Position numbers and translations under genes: made by a program
DNA from: Membranihabitans marinus
Lineage (GTDB): Bacteria; Bacteroidota; Bacteroidia; Chitinophagales; Saprospiraceae
Length of the DNA: 64,000 nucleotides
Direction of reading: 5' to 3'
NCBI RefSeq assembly: GCF_021729155.1
Contig: NZ_JAJQYA010000029.1
Coordinates: forward strand, 1 to 64,000
The notes under the pieces: model-generated
What the model saw: the letters and a program-made list of their open reading frames with translations, nothing else
Told to the model about the DNA's origin: nothing
Databases searched by the model: none
In this document: in pieces, positions 27,651 through 36,518 of the stretch
How the letters are laid out: every line of letters starts with the position of its first letter
Position numbering within the stretch: the first letter of the stretch is position 1

Positions 27651-28506
27651 TATTTTCTCCTTTTTCAGTTCTACCTCCAGGTGCTTCGTCGAGGACTTCA
27701 TGAAATACTTTATCTTCGTATTCTAAAATGCCATCAGGGTGAACAATAAATCCTGAATAAGTGCCATCGGGAACCCGCATTACATTTTGTTGAGGAATAT
27801 CACTCTTCATAAACATCAAATGATCGAATATGATTTTTTCGTGTTGTATATCGTATCTCATCGTCGCCGCAGCTTGTACAGCATAATCCAAAATAAAGCG
27901 AGATTTAAAATACACCTTGGGCAGGTCTTTTTCCATTTGGATTAATGGTAAACCAAACTGAATCTTGTCTCTGGAAATAGCTATGGTCTCAATTAGTTTT
28001 CTTTTCGTAAAGAATTTATATGAATCATAGCCAAATAAAGCCAATACAATTTGGTCTTCACTGATGGTTAATGGTAGGGCTTGATAGTAGAGTACTCCAT
28101 ACCATTGATCTGGTGTAAAGGACAAATAATCCAAATCAGCGTCCATTTCCCATGAAGGGGACTGGTCGTTTAGGAATATCGGAGATGAAAGCAATGGTGC
28201 ATAAATCCAACCTCCATATTGATAGGTCGATGTGTCTATGTAGAGTTGATAAGATATGATTTTGATATCCTGTTCCGGTAAATTAAGAATAGATAAGCCC
28301 TCAATATTTTCTAATTCTTCATCATAATCTACCATGTATTGGCCAAGATTTTGATTTAGAAATTCAAATGCTTTTATTCTTTCATCGACATTGGTATCTC
28401 TAACTAAACGACTGGCATTGTCGATCATTTCATCCCAATTAGGGGACTGACCGTATACCGTTATCGACATTGATAACCATATGATAAAAATGAGATAATT
28501 TCGCAT
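27574..28506 (-). CDS. secreted protein of unknown function
   Basis: A 310-residue protein starting at the ATG at 28506, which gives a clean signal peptide (MRNYLIFIIWLSMSITVYGQ); a start six codons upstream is less likely. The mature part is rich in aromatic and acidic residues, with segments such as YGGWIYAPLLSSPIF and QWYGVLYYQALPLTI. The tail is charged and probably disordered (GGRTEKGENTKETLFG). No domain is recognised. It follows the VWA gene by 36 bases on the same strand. Its 3' end overlaps the end of tilS by 77 bases, convergently. Confidence 0.72.
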   Translation of the reverse strand: MRNYLIFIIWLSMSITVYGQSPNWDEMIDNASRLVRDTNVDERIKAFEFLNQNLGQYMVDYDEELENIEGLSILNLPEQDIKIISYQLYIDTSTYQYGGWIYAPLLSSPIFLNDQSPSWEMDADLDYLSFTPDQWYGVLYYQALPLTISEDQIVLALFGYDSYKFFTKRKLIETIAISRDKIQFGLPLIQMEKDLPKVYFKSRFILDYAVQAAATMRYDIQHEKIIFDHLMFMKSDIPQQNVMRVPDGTYSGFIVHPDGILEYEDKVFHEVLDEAPGGRTEKGENTKETLFGENLDDKTHTKKRGSKLNK

Positions 28507-28542
28507 TATAGGATATTTTTCCATGTTGCAAGCTCTATTGAT

Positions 28543-29643
28543 TTAATAGCGTTTGTCTTTTCTGTTTTTATAATCTCGTAGGATAAATTCACCGAGTTGA
28601 TTAAGGTCGGAGTAAAATGCTTTCCCATTATTGGTTTGGGTAAAGAGTTCTACAAATTGCTGAAGATAGGGATCAGAAGCAATCATAAAGGTAGTAATGG
28701 GAATATCGAGTTTTTTGAATTTAGTCGCCAAATTCAAGGTTCTATTGATAATCATTCTATCGAGGCCAAAAGGATTTTTGTAATACTTTTTACCTTTTTT
28801 AATACAAGTTGGCTTCCCATCGGTAATGAGCATAACTTGCTTATTGGGATTTCGTCGTTTTCTCAATATGTCCAATGCCAGTTCCAATCCAGCTACGGTA
28901 TTGGTGTGATACGGTCCGACTTCTAAATAGGGAAGATCTTCGATTTTGATGGGCCAAGCATCGTTGCCAAAAACGATAACATCGAGACTGTCCTTGGGAT
29001 ATCGGGTTTGAATAAACTCAGCCAAGGCCATGGCCACTTTTTTAGCTGGTGTGATGCGATCTTCACCATATAGTATCATGGAGTGAGAAATGTCGATCAT
29101 CAATACTGTACTCATTTTACTTTGATAGAAAGTTTCATGGACTTCCAAATCATTGGGTGTCAACATGAAGTTGTCTAATCCGTGATTGACATGGGCATTT
29201 TTAAGGGATTCGGTGATGGCTATATTTTCTATTTTATCCCCGAATTCATAGGATTTGAGATCAGAGATATAATCTTCTCCCCTCCCATTGTTTTTGGTAT
29301 TGTGGTTGCCTTTTTGGACTTTTTTAATATTGCCAAAAATATCGTTAAAAGCCGCTTTTCTTATATTGATATTCAGCCTATTTGTAGGCCGAAATCCACC
29401 TTGTGTCGGATTGTCAGATATTAATCCTTTTTCCTTAAGTTCTTCTATGAAATCAGATATTGAATAATCTGCATTGGTGATTTTATAGGTGTTATCGAGC
29501 TGAGTCAACCAAGACAAAGCTTCGGCTACATCGCCACCAGTTTGCATTAATAATTCTTGAAATATTTTTAAAAGTGCATCAAAAAGTGTCTTCTCTTCTT
29601 GCTCTGGAATTAAATCTGAAATTAGCCATCCTCTCATATACAT
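28543..29643 (-). CDS. von Willebrand factor A domain protein
   Basis: A 366-residue protein. Residues 1-170 are helical and charged; residues 177-360 form a VWA domain with a complete MIDAS (MIDISHSM, the Thr of HTNTVAGLE, and ITDGKPT), so divalent metal binding is expected. It has no signal peptide or membrane segment and is therefore cytoplasmic. VWA proteins of this type often work with a MoxR- or ChlI-like AAA+ ATPase, but none is adjacent here; the downstream neighbour is a secreted unknown. Confidence 0.83.
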   Translation of the reverse strand: MYMRGWLISDLIPEQEEKTLFDALLKIFQELLMQTGGDVAEALSWLTQLDNTYKITNADYSISDFIEELKEKGLISDNPTQGGFRPTNRLNINIRKAAFNDIFGNIKKVQKGNHNTKNNGRGEDYISDLKSYEFGDKIENIAITESLKNAHVNHGLDNFMLTPNDLEVHETFYQSKMSTVLMIDISHSMILYGEDRITPAKKVAMALAEFIQTRYPKDSLDVIVFGNDAWPIKIEDLPYLEVGPYHTNTVAGLELALDILRKRRNPNKQVMLITDGKPTCIKKGKKYYKNPFGLDRMIINRTLNLATKFKKLDIPITTFMIASDPYLQQFVELFTQTNNGKAFYSDLNQLGEFILRDYKNRKDKRY

Positions 29644-29689
29644 TATTTTCTAATAAACACTAAACGTAATTTAGTCTGAAAAGTTGGAT

Positions 29690-29722
29690 AAAAAAAGGAG
29701 ATTCAACACAAATTGAATCTCC
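29690..29722 (-). terminator. terminator of mdh
   Basis: A perfect 10-bp stem (GGAGATTCAA/TTGAATCTCC) with loop CACAAA is followed on the minus strand by seven T, 58 bases after the mdh stop. Confidence 0.9.
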
Positions 29723-29780
29723 ACATATATTTATTAAGACCTAAAACAGGTAAATATCTAGGCTAACACCTGTGTTTAGG

Positions 29781-30710
29781 TTAAGACATTTTTTTGTAAA
29801 CGTCCATTACATCTCTTACATGTGACTCCGACTGTTTCAATAAAGCAGTCTCATCTTCGTTCAATTGCAATTCAATGATTCTTTCTATCCCATTGGCACC
29901 CAATTGAACAGGTACACCCAAGAAAATATCATTGATACCGTACTCTCCTTCTAAATATACACAACATGGGAAAATTCTTTTTTCGTCTTTTACGATAGAT
30001 TCTACCATTTGAGCGGCTGCTGCACCAGGTGCATACCAAGCAGAAGTACCCATAAGTTGGACTAATTCTCCACCTCCTTTCTTTGTTCTTTCTACGATGG
30101 CGTCCAATTTGTCTGACTCTATCATCTCAGTGACAGGGATACCTGCTACTGTAGTATATCGAGGTAATGGAACCATGGTGTCTCCATGGCCACCCATCAA
30201 TACGGCTTGGATATCTTTAGGTGATACATTTAATTCAGTAGCTAAAAAAGCTCTATATCTAGCTGTATCCAAAATACCTGCCATTCCAAATACCTTAGTC
30301 TTAGGTAGTTTTGAATGAACAAAAGCTGCATAAGTCATAACATCTAATGGATTGGATACCACAATAATGATAGGATCTTTAGAATATTCAAGAATTGAAG
30401 AAGTTACAGCATTAACAATTTTGGCATTGGTAGAAATTAAATCATCTCTACTCATTCCTGGTTTTCTAGGAATACCAGCGGTAATTACTACAATGTCAGA
30501 ATTGGCTGTGTCGGCATAATCTTCTGATCCTTTCAAAGTAGTGCTGTAATAATCTATAGGTGCTTGTTGCCAGCTATCCAAAGCTTTTCCTTTGGCCAAA
30601 TCGCCTTTAATGTCAAGTAGTACGACTTCCTTAACAATATCCTTGTGAGCTAATACATTGGCTACAGTGGCTCCTACATTTCCGGCTCCTACGACGGTTA
30701 CTTTACGCAT
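29781..30710 (-). CDS. mdh: malate dehydrogenase (LDH-like type)
   Basis: TCA-cycle enzyme interconverting malate and oxaloacetate with NAD. The Rossmann motif is VVGAGNVGATVANVLA; substrate-loop arginines lie in GIPRKPGMSRDDL; the catalytic His is in MGGHGDTMVPL. The sequence belongs to the 'MDH3' group that resembles lactate dehydrogenase, and 309 aa is the normal length. The gene is monocistronic with its own terminator and is divergent from the M43 protease gene. Confidence 0.95.
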   Translation of the reverse strand: MRKVTVVGAGNVGATVANVLAHKDIVKEVVLLDIKGDLAKGKALDSWQQAPIDYYSTTLKGSEDYADTANSDIVVITAGIPRKPGMSRDDLISTNAKIVNAVTSSILEYSKDPIIIVVSNPLDVMTYAAFVHSKLPKTKVFGMAGILDTARYRAFLATELNVSPKDIQAVLMGGHGDTMVPLPRYTTVAGIPVTEMIESDKLDAIVERTKKGGGELVQLMGTSAWYAPGAAAAQMVESIVKDEKRIFPCCVYLEGEYGINDIFLGVPVQLGANGIERIIELQLNEDETALLKQSESHVRDVMDVYKKMS

Positions 30711-30788
30711 TTTCTAATTATTTTTTTTTAGTTTACAAAACATATCACAAAATACTGATGTTGTATTAGTATAATATGAAATAATTTA

Positions 30789-30796
30789 TAATTTTG
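30789..30796 (+). promoter_or_regulatory. putative promoter -7 element of the M43 protease gene
   Basis: TAATTTTG is an exact TAnnTTTG match 36 bases before the ATG at 30833. A TTG lies 25 bases further upstream. This supports 30833 as the start rather than an alternative start codon inside the promoter. Confidence 0.4.
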
Positions 30797-30832
30797 GTCG
30801 CGGCTTTTTCGCATCCCATTTTATTTGAAAAC

Positions 30833-32350
30833 ATGAATGTAAGAATATTTCCCGTAATCTTGTTATTGATTTTTGTTGAATTCGGTTTCTCTCAAAGTCC
30901 TACTATTGATCCGAATAGTCCTTGTGGTACCGGAGATCTGTCAACTTATTTCGCTCAAATGAATTTTTCATCTTCTGATATTCAACTTAGAAGCAGTACT
31001 ACGAGCTATTTCCCTTTAAATGTTGTCTCTGTAGGCAATGATCAGGGCCAAGGTCATCTCGACCCTGTTACCATTAGATCGAGTCTATGTGCACTCAACC
31101 AAGATTTTGAATTTCTCGATGTACAATTTTATATAAAAGATGAGATAAAATATCTCAATAGGACTTCTTATTATGACCACGATAAGAATAGTGGTTTTGA
31201 AATGATGAGAAATAATAATGATCGCAATGCCTTCAATGTATATATAGTCGATAATCCAGATTCTACCTGTGGATATTTTAATCAAACCAATCCCGCGATA
31301 GCCATTGCCAAGAATTGTTTCGAGGGTGGACTTCATGCGCTGACCCATGAAATGGGGCATTATCTCGGTCTCCCTCATACTTTTTTCGGATGGGAAAACC
31401 TTACCTATAATCAAACAAGAGTACCTCGAACTTTGAGTATAAGAGGATCTGATACCTTATATACCGAAAGAGTATCTGGTCAATATTGTGATAAAGCCAG
31501 TGATGGATTTTGCGATACTCCACCAGATTATCTCGGTTTTCGATGGTCATGCGACCGGGATGGATACAGTTTAGATACTTATGTGGATCCCGATGGAGTA
31601 GAGTTTAAAGTAGATGGAAGGAATTTTATGTCCTATAGTTTGAATAGCTGTCAGGAGACTTTTTCCACCGAACAATCCAATAAGATGCTTGTGAATTTAT
31701 TGGATTCTAGAAATGGGCTTTACTCTGGATTAAAATATCAATTTGTGGCCGATGAATTGGTTTCTGGTGAAAATATTGTACCGATTGCACCCGCTCAAGA
31801 TGCAGAAGTTAATTATCTCAATGTGAGATTGCAATGGGAAGCATTGGCGGGAAGTACAGAGTACTACGTTGAAATTTCAAGGTTCCCTGGTATATTATTT
31901 AATGAAGACCCCAATAAAATCACCTTGGTTTCCACGAATTCTTTTGTCGATGTGGGGGCCAATAATCTTTTATTGGATACTAAATATTACTGGAAGGTTT
32001 ATCCATTAAATCCATTTACCCTCTGTCCTGTTTCATCAACGGAACAAAAATTTACAACTCGAACCCAGACCAATACTCAACAATTTTCTAACGGAGAAAA
32101 AGTAACGATTTTTCCAAATGTCTTGTCTGGCCAAGATAGAAATATCAATATTCAATATATGGTTCAGCAGGCCAAGACCTTCCATATTGATTTAATTGAT
32201 CTTCAGGGTAAAGTTGTCCTCAGTCAAGACTCACATATTTTAGGAGATACTACGGAGCCATTTCAATTGCCCAATTTAACGGCTGGGATGTATTTCTTTA
32301 AATTTTCCAATGGTCAAGATTATTTAATACAGAAAATAATTATTCAATAA
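30833..32350 (+). CDS. secreted zinc metalloprotease, M43-like, with T9SS sorting domain
   Basis: A 505-residue secreted protease. The signal peptide is MNVRIFPVILLLIFVEFGFSQ. The zinc motif HEMGHYLGLPH (HExxHxxGxxH) and the Met-turn NFMSYS, with cysteine pairs such as CDKASDGFCDTPPD, place it with M43 cytophagalysin/pappalysin-like enzymes. Residues about 315-415 look like a fibronectin III-type module (VRLQWEALAGSTEYYVEI). The last 75 residues form a T9SS sorting domain (IFPNVLSGQDRNINIQYMV ... YLIQKIIIQ). It is expected to be exported to the cell surface or medium for protein degradation. Confidence 0.88.
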   Translation: MNVRIFPVILLLIFVEFGFSQSPTIDPNSPCGTGDLSTYFAQMNFSSSDIQLRSSTTSYFPLNVVSVGNDQGQGHLDPVTIRSSLCALNQDFEFLDVQFYIKDEIKYLNRTSYYDHDKNSGFEMMRNNNDRNAFNVYIVDNPDSTCGYFNQTNPAIAIAKNCFEGGLHALTHEMGHYLGLPHTFFGWENLTYNQTRVPRTLSIRGSDTLYTERVSGQYCDKASDGFCDTPPDYLGFRWSCDRDGYSLDTYVDPDGVEFKVDGRNFMSYSLNSCQETFSTEQSNKMLVNLLDSRNGLYSGLKYQFVADELVSGENIVPIAPAQDAEVNYLNVRLQWEALAGSTEYYVEISRFPGILFNEDPNKITLVSTNSFVDVGANNLLLDTKYYWKVYPLNPFTLCPVSSTEQKFTTRTQTNTQQFSNGEKVTIFPNVLSGQDRNINIQYMVQQAKTFHIDLIDLQGKVVLSQDSHILGDTTEPFQLPNLTAGMYFFKFSNGQDYLIQKIIIQ

Positions 32351-32453
32351 ATAAAGAATAATTCTAGTCAATGACCATTTACAATGCTTTATCCTAGTCA
32401 AAAGATAAATCTAAGTATCTAGAATATATGGTGAATCAACACCATTTGATGAA

Positions 32454-32482
32454 TTGATTTTAAAGGATTATTCTTACATTTG
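32454..32482 (+). promoter_or_regulatory. promoter of sucC
   Basis: TTG at 32454-32456 and TACATTTG at 32475-32482 are separated by 18 bases, a textbook Bacteroidota promoter. The ATG at 32504 follows 21 bases later, giving a short leader. Confidence 0.6.
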
Positions 32483-32503
32483 GCAAAAATAAACCAAAAC
32501 AGA

Positions 32504-33715
32504 ATGAATTTACACGAATATCAAGGAAAGGAACTTTTGAAAAAATACGGTGTGACGGTTCAAGAAGGCGTGGTAGTTGACGATCTTTCAAAATTGGAAG
32601 AAGCATATCATCAATTAAAGGACAGTACAGGAACTGATTTTGCTGTAATAAAAGCACAGATTCATGCCGGTGGTCGTGGTAAAGGCGGAGGTGTCAAATT
32701 GGCCAAGAATTTTTCTGAAGTTGAGGAACATGCCAATAATATATTGGGTATGATGTTGAAAACCCCTCAGACTCCAGGTGGTATGGATGGTGAAGGTAAA
32801 TTGGTTCGAAAAATCCTTCTTGCTGAGGATGTTTACGCTCCAGACTTTGATGCCAATGAAGAAATTTATGTTTCTATTCTTAACGACAGAGAGCGTAAGA
32901 GAAATGTAATTATCTACTCTACTGAAGGTGGAATGGACATAGAAACAGTAGCAGAAGAAACACCAGAAAAAGTATTTAAAGAATTTATTGATCCAGAATT
33001 GGGTTTATTGCCTTTTCAGAGCAGAAAAATTGCCTTTAATTTAGGTTTGTCTGGTACTGCATTTAAAGGAATGGTTAAGTTTTTGACTTCTCTATATGCT
33101 GCATTTACAGGAACAGATTCGTCAATGTTTGAAATCAATCCTGTATTGAAAACTGGTGACGATCGGATCTTGGCAGTGGATTGCAAAGTATCTATCGACG
33201 ACAATGCACTTTTCCGTCACAAAGATATCGCAGCTTTAAGAGACGAGCACGAAGAAGATGCTATGGAAGTAGAAGCCAGAAAATATGGCTTGAGTTATGT
33301 AAAATTAGATGGCAATGTAGGATGTATGGTGAACGGAGCTGGATTAGCGATGGCCACTATGGATATGATTAAACTTTACGGAGGTGAGCCTGCCAACTTT
33401 TTGGACGTAGGAGGAACAGCTGATGCAGAGAGAGTAGAACAAGCTTTTAAGATTATTTTAAATGATCCCAACGTAAAGGCGATTTTGATCAATATATTTG
33501 GAGGTATCGTTCGATGTGATCGTGTGGCCAATGGTGTTATTCAAGCCGCTAAAAATATTTCAATCGATGTTCCAGTTATCGTAAGATTACAGGGAACCAA
33601 TGCCGATATCGCCAAAAAATTGATCGACGAAAGTGGATTAAAAGTACAATCAGCTATTATGTTGCAAGATGCAGCAGAATTAGTACAGAAAGCTTTGGAC
33701 GGAGCCGAAGCTTAA
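32504..33715 (+). CDS. sucC: succinate-CoA ligase, ADP-forming, beta subunit
   Basis: TCA-cycle enzyme subunit binding nucleotide and succinate. The family N-terminus [17 protein letters not shown] fixes the start at 32504; an upstream start would overlap the promoter. An ATP-grasp domain ([18 protein letters not shown]) is followed by the CoA-ligase flavodoxin-like domain with [31 protein letters not shown] and [14 protein letters not shown]. The 403 aa length is standard. The alpha subunit gene sucD is not adjacent, as is common in Bacteroidota. xseA follows 34 bases later. Confidence 0.95.
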   Translation: MNLHEYQGKELLKKYGVTVQEGVVVDDLSKLEEAYHQLKDSTGTDFAVIKAQIHAGGRGKGGGVKLAKNFSEVEEHANNILGMMLKTPQTPGGMDGEGKLVRKILLAEDVYAPDFDANEEIYVSILNDRERKRNVIIYSTEGGMDIETVAEETPEKVFKEFIDPELGLLPFQSRKIAFNLGLSGTAFKGMVKFLTSLYAAFTGTDSSMFEINPVLKTGDDRILAVDCKVSIDDNALFRHKDIAALRDEHEEDAMEVEARKYGLSYVKLDGNVGCMVNGAGLAMATMDMIKLYGGEPANFLDVGGTADAERVEQAFKIILNDPNVKAILINIFGGIVRCDRVANGVIQAAKNISIDVPVIVRLQGTNADIAKKLIDESGLKVQSAIMLQDAAELVQKALDGAEA

Positions 33716-33749
33716 TATTTGAATATTTGTTTTTTATTGAGGATGGTTT

Positions 33750-34976
33750 ATGAAGCATTTTTCCTTATTCGATTTACATCAATATATCGAGAGAATTTTT
33801 CTTCTCAATTTTGAAGAATGTATTTGGATAGAGGCTGAAATAGCGGAAAACAATCTCAATAATGGCAATTATTATTTATCACTGATAGAAAAAACAGAAA
33901 CCGGAGGTCTGCTAGCGCAGGCCTCTGCTGCTTTATGGCGGAATCATGCCACAGCTATCAAAAAGAAACTGGGGAATCATTTTAACAAAATTCTTCAGCC
34001 TGGAAGTAAGGTGAGACTGTATTGTGATGTCAAGTTTCACCCTAGATATGGATATAAGCTCCATATAGTCGATGTGGATTTGGATTATTCAATGGGGCAT
34101 TTGTTTTTAGAACGACAAAAAACCTTGGCAAAACTCGAATCCAATCAATTGTTCGATCTCAATAAACAATTGACTTTGCCGGACGTCATCCAACGCATAG
34201 CAGTGATATCATCTCCGCACGCGGCAGGATACCAAGATTTTGTCCATCAATTACAGCACAATAGTTTGGGTTATAAGGTGTCTCATGACTTGTTTGCTTC
34301 CAAAATGCAGGGAGACGAAGTAAGCTCTACCCTGAATCAAGCCATGGAGCGAATTCACGCCATTGCCCAACAATACGATGTTATAGTCATGGTTCGCGGT
34401 GGTGGTGGATCTATGGATTTAAGCGATTTTGATCAATATGAAGTAGCGGAAGCCATAGCCAAGGCCCCACTACCTGTGGTAAGTGGTATTGGACATGATA
34501 AAGATATGTCGGTAACTGATATGGTGGCATACAAAAGTGTAAAAACGCCTACAGCTGTCGCTGAATTTATTTTGTATCACAATCAGAAATTTGAATCCGA
34601 AATTATAGATATTTATAACGACATCGCCTATCTGGCGCAAAAGAATCTATCCATTTATATTAATGAAATTAATCAGATCTATCCCTATCTAACCCGACAA
34701 ATAGGACGGTATATGCAAGCAGAGGAAATGCAATTGCAAAAATTAGATGGTCAGATCTATGGTCGAATTAATAAAATTTGGAAAAAAGAATACGAAGAAA
34801 TTAATCAACTTCTTCAAAATTTTACTATCTTAACTCCTAATGAAGCAATGCAACAAGGTTATGCCATGTTGTTCCAAGATCGTATATGGATAAAAAATCT
34901 CAACGACCTCTCCCAAAAGAAGCCATTTACGATACAAATCAATACAGATAAATTAGAAATCAATGACCAAAAGTAA
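33750..34976 (+). CDS. xseA: exodeoxyribonuclease VII large subunit
   Basis: Catalytic subunit of the single-strand-specific nuclease ExoVII used in mismatch repair and quinolone-damage repair. An N-terminal OB-fold (residues 1-100: WIEAEIAENNLNNGNYYLSLIE) precedes the catalytic domain with RIAVISSPHAAGYQDF, VRGGGGSMDLSDFDQYEVA and VVSGIGHDKDMSVTDMVAYKSVKTPTAVAEF, then coiled-coil helices and a C-terminal barrel segment (GYAMLF). The 408 aa length fits. Its 3' end overlaps xseB by 14 bases. Confidence 0.93.
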   Translation: MKHFSLFDLHQYIERIFLLNFEECIWIEAEIAENNLNNGNYYLSLIEKTETGGLLAQASAALWRNHATAIKKKLGNHFNKILQPGSKVRLYCDVKFHPRYGYKLHIVDVDLDYSMGHLFLERQKTLAKLESNQLFDLNKQLTLPDVIQRIAVISSPHAAGYQDFVHQLQHNSLGYKVSHDLFASKMQGDEVSSTLNQAMERIHAIAQQYDVIVMVRGGGGSMDLSDFDQYEVAEAIAKAPLPVVSGIGHDKDMSVTDMVAYKSVKTPTAVAEFILYHNQKFESEIIDIYNDIAYLAQKNLSIYINEINQIYPYLTRQIGRYMQAEEMQLQKLDGQIYGRINKIWKKEYEEINQLLQNFTILTPNEAMQQGYAMLFQDRIWIKNLNDLSQKKPFTIQINTDKLEINDQK

Positions 34977-35163
34977 AAAGTTGCCTAAAAATTATAGTGC
35001 CGCGAAAACAGAACTTTTACAATTAAAAACCAATTTGGCAGAAAATCAGTATGAAGTAGATGAATTGGAAGATTTAATCGATAGAGCCAAACTACTTATC
35101 GAATTTTGTCAGAATAAATTGAGGGAATTGGAGGTGAAGATTGATAAAAATATTAATATTTAA
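34963..35163 (+). CDS. xseB: exodeoxyribonuclease VII small subunit
   Basis: A 66-residue helical protein that starts 14 bases before the end of xseA. The pattern NYSAAKTELLQLKTNLAENQYEVDELEDLIDRAKLLIEFCQNKLRELE follows the XseB helix-hairpin that wraps the large subunit's coiled coil. Position and size make the assignment firm. Confidence 0.85.
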   Translation: MTKSKKLPKNYSAAKTELLQLKTNLAENQYEVDELEDLIDRAKLLIEFCQNKLRELEVKIDKNINI

Positions 35164-35193
35164 GCTTCGATCAATATATTAAAAAGTTGAATT

Positions 35194-36516
35194 ATGAGAA
35201 AATGTATAATTACTTGCCTGTTCGCATGCTGTATGGCTGGGATAGTTCAAGCTCAAATGAACAAAATTGATTTTGAGGAGTTCGATCTCGACAATGGTCT
35301 ACATGTCATACTCCATCAAGACAAATCCACTCCTATTGTAGCAGTTTCAGTACTGTATCACGTCGGATCTAAAAATGAAGAACCCAACCGTACTGGGTTT
35401 GCTCACTTTTTCGAGCATTTGATGTTTGAAGGTTCAAAATATGTAAATCGCGGTGAATTTGATACCTATATATCTAATGCCGGTGGAGTAAATAATGCCA
35501 ATACTTCTAAAGATAGAACATTTTATTATGAGATATTTCCTTCCAATCAATTGGAATTGGGGCTTTGGTTGGAATCGGAGCGAATGTTGCACGCCAAAAT
35601 TGATGAAAAGGGTATAGAAACTCAGAGAGAAGTGGTCAAAGAGGAGAAAAGGCAGCGAGTAGACAATCAACCTTATGGGACTTGGTTGAATAATTCTTTT
35701 GAATATGCCTACAAAGAGCATCCCTATAAATGGAGTGTTATCGGTTCAATGGATGATTTAAATGCCGCTTCAAATGAGGATTTTGAAAATTTTTATAAAA
35801 AATTCTATATCCCCAATAATGCCACGCTATCTATTGCCGGAGATATAGATATTGAGAAAACTAAATTGCTGGTGAGAAAGTATTTTTCCACTATTCCGAA
35901 AGGGGAAGAACCGAGTAGACCAGCAGTGGTAGAACCACCTTTAGAGGGTAATATTATTGATACGGTATACGACAATATCTCTCTACCGGCAATGTTCTTA
36001 ACCTACCGAATATCGAAACAGACCGATGACGATATATATGCCATTCAAATGCTAAATACCATCCTATCCGGTGGGGAAAGTTCAAGAATGGTCAAAGAGC
36101 TCAAAGACAAGCAGCAATTGGCCATCCAAGTATCCAATTTTCCGATGGAATTGGAAGACCCCGGTGTTAGTTTTATTATAGCACTTCCCAATGTGGGACG
36201 AAGTTTGGATGATTTGTTAGATGGAATTGATGGCGAAATAGAAAAAGTACAGAACGAGTTAATTTCAGAACAAGAATATCAAAAATTGCTCAATAACGTT
36301 GAAAGCAGTTTTATCAGAGGCAATTCTTCAATGGTGTCTATTGCCGAGTCTCTGGCCAATTATCACACCTATTACGGAGACGCCAATATGATAAATACGG
36401 AAATCGAGAAGTATATGGCAGTAAGTCGAGAAGATATTCGAGAGGTTGCCAGAAAGTATTTCGACCCAGCCAATAGAGTCATTTTATATTACTTGCCAAA
36501 ACAACAAAATCAATAG
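35194..36516 (+). CDS. secreted M16 family zinc protease (active subunit)
   Basis: A 440-residue pitrilysin-like protease. A signal peptide (residues 1-20, ending IVQA) puts it in the periplasm. The inverted zinc motif HFFEH (residues 71-75) and the distal zinc ligand Glu151 (VVKEEKRQR) are intact, so it is the catalytic partner. The second M16 lobe spans about residues 200-430. It starts 30 bases after xseB and is followed after 2 bases by a second M16 gene lacking the zinc motif. Together they should form the clam-shell heterodimer typical of bacterial M16B pairs. Confidence 0.92.
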   Translation: MRKCIITCLFACCMAGIVQAQMNKIDFEEFDLDNGLHVILHQDKSTPIVAVSVLYHVGSKNEEPNRTGFAHFFEHLMFEGSKYVNRGEFDTYISNAGGVNNANTSKDRTFYYEIFPSNQLELGLWLESERMLHAKIDEKGIETQREVVKEEKRQRVDNQPYGTWLNNSFEYAYKEHPYKWSVIGSMDDLNAASNEDFENFYKKFYIPNNATLSIAGDIDIEKTKLLVRKYFSTIPKGEEPSRPAVVEPPLEGNIIDTVYDNISLPAMFLTYRISKQTDDDIYAIQMLNTILSGGESSRMVKELKDKQQLAIQVSNFPMELEDPGVSFIIALPNVGRSLDDLLDGIDGEIEKVQNELISEQEYQKLLNNVESSFIRGNSSMVSIAESLANYHTYYGDANMINTEIEKYMAVSREDIREVARKYFDPANRVILYYLPKQQNQ

Positions 36517-36518
36517 AT

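Noticed and set aside
30794-30832. Upstream TTG start for the M43 protease
   Set aside because: It lies inside the TAnnTTTG promoter element and would place a non-signal sequence ahead of the clear signal peptide.
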